Positions 26,275 through 59,300 of a stretch of 64,000 bases of DNA are shown piece after piece (positions within the stretch are counted from its first letter, which is position 1; every line of letters begins with the position of its first letter). The stretch comes from Atriophallophorus winterbourni (taxonomy: Eukaryota > Platyhelminthes > Trematoda > Plagiorchiida > Microphallidae), in assembly GCA_013407085.1 (NCBI GenBank), contig JACCGJ010001914.1:1-64000 (forward strand), written 5' to 3'. Position numbers and translations under genes: made by a program. Under the pieces are notes generated by a model that did not search any database, was not told where the DNA came from, and saw only the letters and a program-made list of their open reading frames with translations.

Positions 26275-28490
26275 GAGGCCTCAGTCACTGCAATCAGATC
26301 AGGTAAATGTCTCTTATAAAGCTCGTAGAGTTCATTTAAATTGCTTCTTAATCGTTGAGCATTTGATCATATTTATATTGAAGAGTGAATGGTTATGTAA
26401 CGTATATATTTGTCGGAATCGAGGTGAGCCGGATGTTTATCGTTTTATGAACCACATATTGATATACATTAAAAAGATTGCTCACCAACTTCGGCTACTC
26501 TGATTCTCAGGATTTTAGCAAGAGAGAAAGTGCACTAAACGCACTAAATCTAATGGTGAAGCAGCGAACTCGCGCAAGCTCACGCACGCATTAAGCATAA
26601 ATAATCTATCGTGAATTACCATTCTCTAATTGGTCTAACAACGCATTGTCGACCGAATATTGCACTAAAAGTTGTAATCAATTGACAAAATACACCGCTT
26701 GTGTTCGGAAGTCTGTGCTCTGATTCCGGTAAGTTATAACAATTGGCGACGGGAATGAACCCAAATGAAGAAATCATTCGCATAACCTAACAAATAGTAA
26801 AACCGGCAAAAGTATGATTTGTTGCCATGCATATATTCAATCAATATCACGTCACTCGTTTGCATGCGTGCCTGACTGAATTTCAATTTAAAACGCTGAA
26901 TGAATAGTCGATAAATTCAAACGGGCACTTATAGGGCAGAGTGAGCGACCACGATTTGTTAAATGTCTACAAACAAATCGCACTCACAGTCAAGCGCAAA
27001 ATAACGAAAACTGACTTGATGAAATAGAAGGATATATAAAGAAAATAATGATTCACACAAGCCTTCACCAGAGATATGATCTTTAACTGCTATAATTTAA
27101 GATTTCCAAATTAATTTTATCCAGGAATGCGTCGACTATTGGTCGTAGTTTACGAAAGAATTTTATAAACATGCTTTGATATTTGTTCATCAATACAATT
27201 TTGTTGTAATACAAAAAAATATCCAAATACGAAAACAATATGTCGAACGTTTGAATTTCGCATTCATTATACTTTGACAGACACTCATTACTGCATATAT
27301 GTTACCTTTATGCTTTTGCATTGGTTTCAATCGTTGAAGGTCATTACACATTCGAATTTTGGCTTACCCTAGTTACGTTATAAAATAAATTATCATTTAT
27401 TCGCTAGTTGTAACCCGAATGTATCTTAACTTTCTCTTTTGGTTTTTCAAAGTTAGTTAAAAATTTCATGTATCAATGTATGTATAAATTGGTCAAATAC
27501 CATTTCCAAATATCAGTCAGAATTCTAAAGAAGTGGTAATATATGAGACGAGATGCAATATTGTTTGCGGAATTTTTAGCATTATTCTGTTACACCATGG
27601 AAAACACTTGATCAGGGCTTGACCCCCTGTCGTCTATCAACAAGAAGAAGAAGAAGAAGAAGAAACGACCGCCGATTCTTTAAAGAAATATTTTGGCATT
27701 TGAAACCGTAATTAACTAGTTATGTACTTAAATAGGTGCGCCATGTTTGATTTTTCTGGTTTTCCAGAATGTGTGTGTTAAGGTTCTGAGAAAGATATTT
27801 AGAAAAATTGTATGGTTTAAGCGTTCCGACCTGTATGCTCGTAGTGTGATACATACAGTTTGCAGTACTTATTAAATGATATAAATACTTTCCTTACAAG
27901 CATATTTGCGGCTATTAATGAATTGGTAAATGCCAGATGCATAGAATTTGAAAATTTTAATGGAAAATAAAAAAATATCGTATATTCTCAATGCTGTTTT
28001 TAGCAATAATTAACTTAACATATTGACAAGTCATACGTTTAATTAGTTTTCATCTATCTTGTGGCAAAGTTATCAGGCTCTCATTAATAATAATATTTAA
28101 CTTATTCGCTGCATTATTCAAACTAGTTTTCAAGATTTGAATTAGTACTACGCTAAACATTTAGGAATTTTTTTTATTTCTGAAAGTGTTTTCAAGTTCA
28201 ACATAATATTTTAATGATGACGTGTTCATGTCTTCCTCAATTATTCTCCAGAACCGGTTTCTGTCTATCGTCATTAAGTGAAGTCAGTTATAATAAAATT
28301 GCAATTTTAAAATTTCATTGAGCGATAAATATAATAAAACTTGAATGCAACTCTTGAATAGGTTTCCGATAAATAACCATGAAGTTCAAATATCTATTCA
28401 CAAAGTAATTCTGATTCAAGCTCTTTCGTCGCCAAAGTTTACTAATGTATTTCTGTGCTTACTTTGTTTACAACTTCACCAAAAATCTAG
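26275..28490. other. Intergenic, no recognisable gene
   Basis: AT-rich, without domains. A (GAA)n run of about eight units at 27640-27664 follows CAGGGCTTGACCCCCTGTCG, which may be the 3' end of a retroposon, but nothing upstream identifies it. Confidence 0.4.
27640..27664. repeat. (AAG)n microsatellite, possible retroposon tail
   Basis: About eight AAG units. Confidence 0.9.
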
Positions 28491-28494
28491 GATT

Positions 28495-28575
28495 TACTAA
28501 AACCAAAATCACTGTCGACAACTGATAAAGGCAAACAGCCAGGAACCATTTCCATATGAGAATAGCACAACATTA
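28495..28575 (-). repeat. Degenerate copy of the fold-back-family repeat
   Basis: AAAATCACTGTCGACAACTG followed by TAAAGGCAAACAGCCAGGAA resembles the arms at 57.18 and 9.97 kb. The right part is diverged. Confidence 0.45.
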
Positions 28576-28920
28576 GTTTGAATGTCATAATGATTTGTGT
28601 TATAAATTCTACCATCGAATTGATGTTCTAGCGAATCCATCAAGACAAACACCTAGTGAATGTCTGAAACATAATAACGATTTACAATGGTACTGTTGCT
28701 TATTTGCTTTATAGTTGTGATTCGAGGAGCATGTTTAAACTACTCAACCGACTTGTAATCTTTATGTCTTTCAAGTATACGAAGTGAGTGAGACTAGAGC
28801 AATTAACTTGAAATCTATTTTCTGAAGCTTTTAGGTAGATTGCATAGTATTGTTCAACGGGTTCGACTACAGTAATTAGCGAATAAGGTTTGTGCGAACC
28901 TTTGTGTGGCTTCCGTGAGT

Positions 28921-30220
28921 TGGAGAACAACCGCAGACCTGATCTTCTCCCAGATAAAAATTCAAGAAACGTTTTGTATGCAGCTTATGCTGATATACAA
29001 TTTTATTGATTCAACGAAGGCATTCGACTAAGTTAGCAGTAATGAGCTTTTCAAAATGCTGGATCCTATTGGATGGCATATAAACCTGCTTGAACTCGCT
29101 AGTATTTATGCTCTAGCTCTTGCTCTCTAATGTTCGCATTTCTGAAGCATTTGAAATTAGCCGAGGCAGTGAATAGCAATGTGTTCTTGCTCTCACGCTT
29201 TTGGCATTTTGTACACTTTATTACCGAAGAAGACTTTCAGGGGGAAAAAGAGATCATTTATTTACGAATGTGGTTTGCTCGCAAACTTTCAAACCTGAAC
29301 CGTTTGTCAGCTCAGACCAAGGTACGGGACATGATGTTTGTTAACATTGCAGCCATCAGTGTTCACCTCGTATCTGCAGCTTTAGTCGCCGATGGACTGC
29401 CTTCAGTCGGCATGCAATGACTCTGGGTTGATAATCTGCATGAAGAGGACCAAACTCAGTGACATTCTTGTGTATTGATTACTGTCAGCTTAAGCCAATA
29501 CAATATTTATTATATCGTATTTTAACTATTGTGAATTATTTCTCGCGTATCACCAAGATTAAATAGCGGATAAGCACAATATTTGCTATCTTATCCCATT
29601 TGAACTTTCGTGTATGTGGCAACTGTGAGGTGACCGTAAATATAAAAGTGATGGTAGACACCGCGTGCGTACTAAATGCTTCACCGTTTGACAACGCAAG
29701 ACATGAACAGAAGCTGAACACCTATTATTCAATGAGAACCTGTTGCATCTTGAACATATCGTAGATGGACAGACTAAAAATAGCTGAAGTGCTTTCTAAC
29801 GCTGCTTAACATATCATGTTCAATTGAACACCAAAGCGCCCCTTAGGCTATCTGTTGCTTGAGTACAGGATAAAAATGGTAATATTTCGAAAGATTTATT
29901 GTATGATGGGATAAAATATGGCAGTCGAACTTTGTGCAAGCTACGCTTACTCTACGAAAACGCTTGGAAATAAGACGTGACAGATTTTGACATTGACTTT
30001 ACGAGTTGGGAAGTTTTTTCTCGTCAGAAAACAATTTAGGGGCACTGTATAAAGCGTCATCTTCATTCCAGGGAAATGCAGATAGTGTTCTCGGTTGCTG
30101 AACGTAGATTACGACGACAGCGTGCTAATGTCTCTGATCTGCCTAGTATTGCCTATCAATGAACCCGTTGTGGGAAAGATTACACACCCCGAACCGGACT
30201 CTCATTTTGAACGATTGGGC
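28921..30220 (+). pseudogene. Zinc-finger-type non-LTR retrotransposon, RT to C-terminus, decayed
   Basis: A long decayed RT can be followed in order: RTTADLIFSQ (28925), FIDSTKAFD (29005), DFQGEKEIIYLRMW and RKLSNLNRLSAQTKVRDMMF where FADD is lost (29235-29345), GLIICMKRTKL, then RVCGNCEVTVNIKVMV and ARHEQKLNTYYSMR (29600-29730). Next come ISKDLLYDGIKYGSRTLCKL (29888-29945), ERRLRRQR (30103) and a damaged zinc finger TRCGKDYTPRTGLSF (30160-30205). The architecture equals that of the fragment at 53.9-54.3 kb. Many stops. It ends about 480 bp upstream of the first CEP131 exon. Confidence 0.82.
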
Positions 30221-30702
30221 ACAATAAGCCGCCACGCACTTTTGATATACATCCATGCTCGACATCAACCGAACGAGGCCATATAAGCAAATTCGATGTG
30301 TCGATCAAGCACTGCGGTAGTATAGCGATAGCAATTTTTAACGGCCTTGGACGTACTAGTCGAAACATAATCTACAGAGAGTGCATCCTGCTTGCAGTTA
30401 ACAAGCATGCAAATTCTCTATACGAGGTGAAGCGATAAAACCTTAGCAGTTGGAAAACCGATATCAACGTGGTCAAATAATCTTTTCTGCCCCGCAATCG
30501 ACGGAAAAATCACCCATTGTGATTATTTTTATCATTTATTTAACAGCATCTAAACTAATGTACAATATTCATATAGTTTATTAAATGTTACTTACTGAAT
30601 TCCGTTGAAATCGATTAGGTTATTTTATTAATATCAATTGTGTGAGTATTGAGGTTTCACCAAGCTTATTACACCAAAACTCATTCTTGTATCTCTTTTC
30701 AG
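30221..30702. other. Sequence immediately upstream of CEP131
   Basis: No TATA box or other promoter signal can be assigned with confidence. A pyrimidine-rich acceptor (ending TCTCTTTTCAG at 30702) closes this stretch, so either an upstream non-coding exon exists or a spliced leader is trans-spliced here, as is common for flatworm genes. Confidence 0.4.
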
Positions 30703-30739
30703 GAAAAATTGAATCGTTTAAACTTGATACAGCACAAAA

Positions 30740-50624
<19,885 letters not shown>

Positions 50625-50736
50625 TTTATTTGAGCTCAGGTTTTCGGAAAAACACTATTCGCGTTGCTTGAATCCGATATTTTGATTTGTTTCCCGTGTT
50701 TTCGATAAATTTGGATTTTTATATATACTTATCTCA

Positions 50737-50742
50737 AATAAA
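50737..50742 (+). promoter_or_regulatory. CEP131 poly(A) signal
   Basis: AATAAA 113 nt after the CEP131 stop codon, in AT-rich sequence. It implies a short 3' UTR. Confidence 0.7.
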
Positions 50743-51635
50743 TTGAGTACGTTAATTATATGACCTTGTGTTTCCAACATGTCGGTTTTCGGCAAAGAAA
50801 GCCACGTCTCTCGAAAATAAAACCCGCACTATTTTGGCAACAACATTTTCATGGTAAATCTTCCTATAAATAGAACCTCGTTAATCTTTTCGGCTGATTT
50901 GGATTTAGTACGTACGTAGAAGACACGTCTATTTAGTCGAACACGAAGTATATTTAATTTGTTTATTTAATGTGATCTAAACTAGAACCACGTATTTCGT
51001 ATAGAACACTCATTTCTGACTTTATTTAAAGCAAACATCCTATCGAATATTCATTCTACGTTTTTAAAAGTGGATTCAATTAAATAGAAACATTTTGCTT
51101 GGAAAATTTCCTAAATTTTCATAACATATCTATGTATATTCTACGACTGCACGCGTTGCAATTTGCAACAAACTGAAAATCTAATAAGCGACACTCGAAT
51201 GCTAATAGAGCTCTAACAAAAAACTGAAATTTCTCTGGGTTTCCTTGTAGGCGCTTCAATTTCACTCTTTATCCATTCCACATGACTTAACAAGACTTTT
51301 CTATTTTCCCTGTATTTCCCTCGCATCTTTCATGCATTTCCATATTCTATATCGGTCTTCTTGGCAAAGATTTTGTACTAATCAATTAGATGTTATGTTT
51401 AGTAAAAGACAAAGCCGTGTGTTTGTAGTTTTAATTCGAGATGCGATCGCTGATCAACACTTCCGTGAATGTGACCGAGTGATCTGTCATTCCGTATCAT
51501 GAAGCACACACACTGCACGATGATCTCATTGACTGCAGATCATTTTCATTTGAACGAAGCCATCAATAATGGACAAAAAATGCATGAATGTTTTGTCCCT
51601 TAGCAAGTCCGATACCTGGTTAATCAATTATACTT
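50743..51635. other. Intergenic, 3' of CEP131
   Basis: AT-rich; no gene or element recognised. Confidence 0.5.
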
Positions 51636-51637
51636 GA

Positions 51638-51835
51638 ATGCAACTGTTACATAGTGTCCGTACAATGTACCACGGTGTTCAAGCACAGAATCACAGTGAT
51701 TGCTGGTCAAGCACTCAAGGCACTCTTGGATGATCGAAGAAATTTGTTGCTCACATCATCCGCACTTACACACCACTACCGGTGCGGTGGATGTGAGCAA
51801 CACATTACTTTGGTTACCCACAATATAGTTCACAG
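51638..51835. repeat. Fold-back-family repeat with truncated second arm
   Basis: The left arm starts ACTTGAATGCAACTGTTACA and runs through CAGAATCACAGTGATTGCTG and TTGCTCACATCATCCGC to CACCACTACCGGTG. Orientation then flips to GGTGGATGTGAGCAACACATTACTTTGG (two overlapping 20-mers of the reverse arm), giving a hairpin with a short loop. Confidence 0.6.
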
Positions 51836-52059
51836 GGATTATTACCCGTAATTAATAAAGTGGTAGCAGTTCACATACAGCAAATTATAGACGAGTAACG
51901 CTAATTCGTGTTATCTGTGAATTAATGGACTGCCTTATAAATGCATACATGCAAGATCATTCAGCGAATCAAAATATTTTGATCGGAACACAACACGTTT
52001 GCTACTAATCTAACATTCTTACTACAATAGAGGATTGGATCAAGGCACTAGACGAAGTT

Positions 52060-52960
52060 GATGCTGTTCGTACTTGCTGAATCAATATTTCTAAAGCTTC
52101 CGATAGAGTCAAGCATGACATTCTAATCAAAAGGCTTGAATTTATAAAATAACGGGAAGGTTGCTAACTTAGATAATGAAATATCTACTGATAGACGTTG
52201 CCAACACCATCTATAGAGGAATAGGCGTCACAATTGGAGTGCCGCGGGATCGGTGCTTGGAGCTCTTCTGCTCTTGATGTATATAAATGATGTTATGAAG
52301 GATATCTGGCGAAATTTAATCTCGTTTACCGATAATATTAAAATATGGAAACGTGGTAAGACTATTAACGACTGTATGTCTTTAAAACGGAATCTGTACA
52401 AATTCTACCGTCGATCTAAGACGAATGAGTTTCTCATTAATGATGTGACATGTGAAATGCTGCGGCTTGGCAAACTCCACACAACACGTATCAGCTTTAC
52501 ATGCAAGATCTCTACTGGAATACCGCAGAAAATAGTGTAGACCACTGGATGTCGTGTAACATCAAGCTCGGACATCATTGCAAAACATTGACTAAGAAAG
52601 AATATTGAACTAGTTGACAGGTTTTATCATCGTACGACTAATTTGGTCTCTCATTAGAAAAATTTGACTTTCCAACAGCGAATTTAAAAACCTAAACTAC
52701 ATGATTTTATCTAAAGACAAATACGGAATGAAATAAACCTAGCATTTAAAATTTTGCACACTGAAAATATTCCTTCACACATTTACTAAAGCCTGAGTAC
52801 CTCACCCGAACACATGAACATTTAAAGGATTTAAGCATTCCCAAGTCACGACTGAATATTCGTCAAACTCTTTTCTCGCTCAGAATTTGCTCGGAAGTAG
52901 TTAAGGTTTTCGCTTCAAAGCTCGATGAATAAATGACGAACCATGCGGTATGTGACTGGC
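52060..52960 (+). pseudogene. CR1-like LINE, RT fragment
   Basis: Blocks SISKASDRVKHDILIKRLEF (52085-52145), LGALLLLMYINDVMKDIWRN, LISFTDNIKIWKRGKTINDC (FTDN for FADD) and YHRTTNLVSH follow RT order. Frames are interrupted by stops from 52050 onward; the longest open part is 52253-52540. Confidence 0.8.
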
Positions 52961-53204
52961 CCGTTTATTTCTAGAAAGATTTTTTACTCTATATACCTCG
53001 TCACCTTGTGGGTTTTGTTAAGCTTCTCGCTTTTTCTACCATAATAATTTCTGAGTTCTGTGTCGTTGTATGTATACGCAGAATAACACCCAATTTATGC
53101 CTGCATTAAGCCAAGAGAATGTTGTCGAGCAAACAGTGTGGTATGCCAGAAATAAAGACCACTCACAGAAAACGTACACAATGCATGATTGCTACTTTAT
53201 ACAA

Positions 53205-53210
53205 TTTATT
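53205..53210 (-). promoter_or_regulatory. Poly(A) signal of the b561/FRRS1-like gene
   Basis: AATAAA on the minus strand, 70 nt past the proposed stop codon. Confidence 0.5.
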
Positions 53211-53279
53211 ATGCAAAATGAAACAAATATATTTTCATATGAAATTAGTTTGTTTCCACAAAGCTGTCGACACGATTTA

Positions 53280-53372
53280 TCACGCGCCTCCGATCATGAC
53301 CACCAAGACGAAGGTTACGCTGAATGTGATCACCACATGGATCGCGTAGAGGAAATATTTCACGACACGCCA
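53280..53372 (-). CDS. b561 gene, proposed last exon with C-terminal membrane helix
   Basis: Acceptor TTTTCATTCAG then WRVVKYFLYAIHVVITFSVT and FVLVVMIGGA, TGA at 53280-53282. A single hydrophobic segment following a Trp/Lys loop fits the last helix of FRRS1-type proteins. It is 4.8 kb from the previous exon, so linkage is inferred. Confidence 0.4.
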   Translation of the reverse strand, partial: WRVVKYFLYAIHVVITFSVTFVLVVMIGGA

Positions 53373-56300
53373 CTGAATGAAAATTTGTTCAAGGTTTGAT
53401 CGAGAAAAATTGACAACAGTTTCGTTTGAAATTTCAATAATTTCAATCAGTAGTAAAATGCAACATGATAAGATAATGATTCTTATATAACAACAGGACG
53501 TTATGTATAGAAAAATGTGCAGAGAAGCTTATTCATTTTAACGAAAGCATCGCAAATGTAGGGAAATACGTAACGGTGAAGAAAATAAATGACGTGCTAT
53601 ATAATTTGTATCCAAAGGTTAAAAAAATAATAAAATTATTTGCATGCGTTTGTTGGCACATTTCAAAACCAATATAAAGCATCCGTTCTACTCCCAGATT
53701 ATCATGATGTTTTGGGCTGTGTAATCATCTCGTAATTTCTAATTGACGAAATTTCAGCGTATATCATGAGGAGTGCAAGTTATACTAATGGAAAGTTAAA
53801 AACTCGCTGTTAACCAGAATTCTTTAAAGGCAAGAATATGCGAGCATGCAGCTTCAAGTCATGTTCATGAGAATAGAATAAATTAACACAGGGCATGTTC
53901 ACCCTACTAAGACAACGTCGCCTGCGGTGGATTGGCCACTTCTATAGAATAGAAAATGGTCGTATGGTGAGTTGAAATCAAGAAGTCGACCATTGGGCAG
54001 TCCACACTTGCGGTACAAAGACATTTGCAAGAGAGATATGAAAGCTCTTGTCATTGACCCCGCGGGTTGGGAGGAACTTGCTCTTGACCGCTCACATTGG
54101 AGGCATTGTGTAAAGTGTCGTCTGCAAGCTGAGAATGAGCTGATACAGCTCTTTGCTGCTGAACGCAGACCACGCCGCCGGCGTGCAACTGACGCCGAAC
54201 GACCGAGTTCTGCCTATCGTTGCAAACGCTGCGGAAGAGATTGTTCCTCCCTAATCGGACTGTTTAGCCATTTGAAAAGCCTTAGTACATGAAAATTCAT
54301 GCGATTGTGATTTACATCGATGGTCGATATCTCTCTGAAGTGACTCCTTGTCTCATATTATTCTGATGGTCAATCTTTCGTGATTAGCTTGCTTTCTATT
54401 TAAAGATAGACCAAAAAATATGAAGAGGAGCAACTCGTTTGAAAATAGAGTTGAAAACAGGTCTGCATCAACTAAAGGGTTAAATGTGCCCCAATCAAAG
54501 TGTTCAAACTCAAGAAAACATGTCGGGTTGTCTAGTTAAAATTGACAAAAAGTGTCACAATTAACACATGTTTCACATGGTCATAAGTTTACGTATACAT
54601 AAGTAACTAAACACGGAAAAATTGACGCAGCTAAGCGATTCATGATTTTGTCTTTGAAGATACATATAAGTACAGAACGTTCGACCTTTGATGCGAGGAG
54701 GACTTAAACATAGAATGAGCTCACTGTCTGTTGCAGAAGGGAGAGATATACATTAGAACAATTTCATTCACAGATACTATTTACCCCATAATATCAAGAA
54801 TGACCAGAACTACGATGCTATCCTCGTCCAATGAAAGCATTGTACTAAGGGCAATCTTCGTGTGATTTTCATTTATCTTGTTTCATATTTTAAGCTCCAA
54901 TGCAAACGGATATCAAGGGGAAATGCCTTACAGTTATTTTGAATACTGTAGCTATGTTGTTGCTTGGTAAATCCTGGTTCAACCAACGGGCAGAAACAAG
55001 AATAGATGCCAGCTAGAACTCAGGTATATCCTTTTTCATTTTCAGTCATAATATAATCTGGAAAAGTCAATTGAATGTTACCTAAGTTTGGTTTCGGCAC
55101 AGACTGAGCACCGCTAAATGCTAACATTAATGATAACTTATTAACTGATGCATATTGCATAATTCTTCTTAAGTTCGTGCAAGAAAATTCTTCAAATCAT
55201 GTCAAATATTTTTGGAATTGTTGTTTTTCGAGAATCAATAAAAAATTGAAAAGATTTGAAAAAATGGCAGTTACTGAATTAGGTAGACACGTCTAGCTAG
55301 AGAGAAATCGTAAGCAATTAAATTTTGGTCACATAAAAGTATGTATTCAATCGCAATATCTAGTTGAAAACTGAATTAATTTTCCAGAAAACATTAAGAA
55401 TTAAATGGATATAAATAATTTAGAAATGTTTTGTATTGATTAAAATTACCCGTTGAATCACGCTGAAGTCTTTTCGCATTTGCTCATTTTCCTCAATTTT
55501 CTGTGCAGGGGTTGAAATATATAAACGAATTAAGTCGGCAAGAATTTAAAGATTTGTTGGAATTCACAGAAAAGCATATTATAACATTATTATCATTTGT
55601 TCATATCATATCTTTATATATATCGTAAAATCACAACATATCAATTGTCCTAAAGGTATTAGAGGATGAAAAAATCAGAAAACTGGTTAGATGATATTTT
55701 TCTGTCAGTATTTTGAGACTATAAATTGAATGAGTTTAAATTTTATGCTATTAGTTTGCGCCAAAAATTAATTTAATTTTAGGCATGAAAGATAATTGCA
55801 ATTATGTCGCATACAACAAATATTGAAAAATAAGAAAATAAAAAATAGCAACATAGCTTTGAAAGCACGGTTTATAGTGCTACAGCTCAAAAGTTAACTG
55901 CGGATCCACATTGCTATATCACAATCTTCATAATACAATATATAAATACAGAATCTGATATTAAAGACTAATTATTTGTGTAATATATCGTGGTAATTCG
56001 AGGAAGGCACCGAATGATGTGTAATCTAAAAATTCCATCCAAATTCAGGGCTTAATTAATTGAATAAGTAAAATTATTCTAAAAGGTAGCCGGAAGAATA
56101 TAAAAGATCAAACGGAGTAATTGAGACGCCAATTGGCGTTTAATTGTGTTGTGAGAACGGAAAAATCGTTTAAGGGTCGACATCAGGTATGAATCAAGTT
56201 CGGGTTACTGCCAGATCGAGTGTCCGGAATAACGATATGCATATAAGCAGGATATGCAGTTTGGCATCGATTGGCATGATGTAATCTATCCCCACACCTT

Positions 56301-59300
56301 ACAATATGCGATCGGGCATTGAGAAAGATGTAGGCTGCATCAATAATTTTTCAAACAACCAGAGCAATGTTGAAAGATTATAGGTTCAACGTCGCTGCAT
56401 CATCGAGCCTCATAAGTTTGAATTACCGATATATAAAACTCGGAAAGTTAAATTCCAAATCTTTGGAAGTAGATAAATTATTACGTAATCAACGCGGTAT
56501 TACGACCAAGAATTTATAAAATATTAAGTCAATAAAATTAGCCTGCTGAACGAATTACGAAACATAGAGAAAAATGGGGTAAAAAAATAGGAAGGCTATT
56601 TCATATATCTCTAAAACTAAAAATTAGAAAGAAATCCGATATAAAACCAGCAATCCTTTCTATATATGTACAAACGTATTAACGGTTAAAATGATATCAG
56701 TAATAATGTTATACTCTAATGCCACTGTTGTATAGAGTTCGTACAACGAACCACAATGTTCAAACACAGAATCACGATGTGATTCGTGGTAAGCACTCAA
56801 GGCGCTTATAGATGACAAAAATAATGTGCTGCTCACATCCCCCGAACTTACACTCCACTACCGGTTTCTGGCTGTTTGCCGTCATCAGGTGGAGACAGTG
56901 AGATTAGTTTCAGTGAGCTTTGAAACAGTGGATAAATGGTAAACTAGGTTATACTTGAATGCCATTGTTGCCCAGGGTTCGTACAACGAACAACGATGTT
57001 CCAACACAGAAATACATATTGATTTCTGGTCAATCGCCATTAGTGCTTGACCACGAATCACTTTGTGATTCTATGTTTGAACATCGTGTTTAGTTGCACG
57101 AACCCTAGGCAACCGTGGCCTTCAAGTGTAACGTTGTTTACCATTTATTTACTTTTTTAAGTCTCACTGAAACTAATCTCACTGTCTCCACCTGATAACG
57201 GCAAACAGCTAGAAACCGGTAGTGGAGTGTAAGTTCGGGGGATGTGGGAACACATTACTTTGGCTATCAGTAATAGTTATAATAGATGACAATAAATAAT
57301 TATTTGATTCCGCAATGTCAGCTTCTGTTTGAATAATACAATGTCAAAATAATTAACCATATTCTGTAGCAAATTATTCTCGGGGTAAAATCTGACAGAG
57401 CTAGCTGGTATAAACTATCATCGTCTGAGTTGCACTATGTTATTGGCGCTTCAGACCAAAATTACCAAACATAAAGTAATGTTTACGATGCATGGTTACA
57501 AAAGTAAATGCAGATGAGTTTTAAAATATTATTGTAATGTTGTTACGTGTTTGTGGGAAAATATAGGGTGCAGAATGATTTGTTCTGGGAAGATTAGGCA
57601 GGTCCTCATTGTATCGAAACTATACGAATTGTGAAAAAAATCAGAGGTATGTGAAGATCTGTGAAAAATATATATCAATTTTAAAATAAAGTCAACAAAG
57701 ATCGAAAATCATTCAATAATCTTGGACGTTCACCAATAGCGATAGTAACTAAAAACGGTTGATTTGCTTAAAACAAATCCTAGATATTCAGATAGATTTG
57801 AAGTATCTACAACACGCAATTAAAAAGTTCTTGTACTTAAAACTTTTGATATCTTCCAACTCTGTCACTATATATCACTTAATCGTTCATGTTCTGAAAA
57901 ACTTATGTTATCAAAGATGCAATTAAACTTTCTACATTTGTGGAAATCGAAATTTATGTGAAAATGAACGATTAATCTTTTATGAAAAATTTTTTTATAG
58001 CGAATTTAATAAGTCTTTATTATACATTGTTCAAATTAGAAATAAACTTTATCAATATTTTTTCAGACCATTATTTGTTTTTGAGCAAGCCAACTGAAAT
58101 AATAATCGAAATTATTATTTTATTGCCCTTGATATAGATGAAATTCAGAAAATTTACTTACGCTTTCAATCAACGGGATTCCACTGTCCTTATTTAGAGA
58201 TCTTGGATTCTGTGAAATGTAAGAAATACATTTATTGAGTCTAGGTTCAATAATGAACCTCCTGTAAATTAGTTGTTCTTAATATTCATATTTTACCATA
58301 GTCATAATGAGATTTAATATTGTTATGCGAATGATCCCTTCATGCAGTACAGTCACGCGAAAACAGTTAAGGCTAGTAATTATGATAATAAGTTGAAGTA
58401 CCGGAGCGAATTCATAGCATAACATTTCGGCACGTGAATGATCTGACCACCTTAATCTAATTTGGTTTATAGTAATCTTCATAACTTGTAAAATTGTTTT
58501 CATATGCATCTAATCTGAAGAGGGGTAAAATAAACCAAAACATTTTCAGCTTGTTGTGTTGTTAGGAACGTTAATAAAATCAGAAGTCATGAACCATCAA
58601 CCAAAGACATTAGTATTACCATAAAAACTGAGAAGAAATCATGAAGAAATAAAAAAGGACTATTCAAATTCATGAAAATTATTTTCGGGTCCAGTTTCAC
58701 TGGTTTACAATATTTTTTCCTAAAAACTCGATCTGATTAGCGATTGCGATAAAACAAATTTAGAACCTTATATGTTGTCCAAATGGTATCAACATACAAG
58801 GAATTAAAGTGCTGGAGGCACAAACGCACACACGGTTCAAAGAATTTTGTGCGCCTGACTGGCTCAGAGCAATATTGACGCTCAAATCCTCATTAAGTTA
58901 AACTCTTGTTGCAGAACATATTAAAAATCTTGTATCATAATCTCAGTGCTATATGTTATACTGGATATATTAGATTAGCGTACTTATAAAGAATTTCTAT
59001 AGATTAAATTCTTTCACTATAATCGTTGATGATCGCATGCAGCCAGAATCTGGTTTTGGAGCGCTATTTATGCGAGCACTAAAATACATTGTGTACTGCA
59101 TACCATCTTTAAGTAATTCGATCGCTTTCAAAATGAACTACCTTGTATACTTGTTACAATTTTCTGTTATGATATGGCGTATGATTCCTTTATCCTTCAC
59201 TTATTAATCTTGCAAACCGTGGGTACTTTGACCTTTGAGGCCTTCTTTTCTAGTCTTTAGAAAAAAGGGGTGCCATTGTAGCTGATGAACGCGATTGGTG

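Noticed and set aside
53070..53399. A 109-codon plus-strand frame rich in His and Asp
   Set aside because: It overlaps the minus-strand membrane-helix exon and the poly(A) signal, and has no family signature; probably the antisense shadow.
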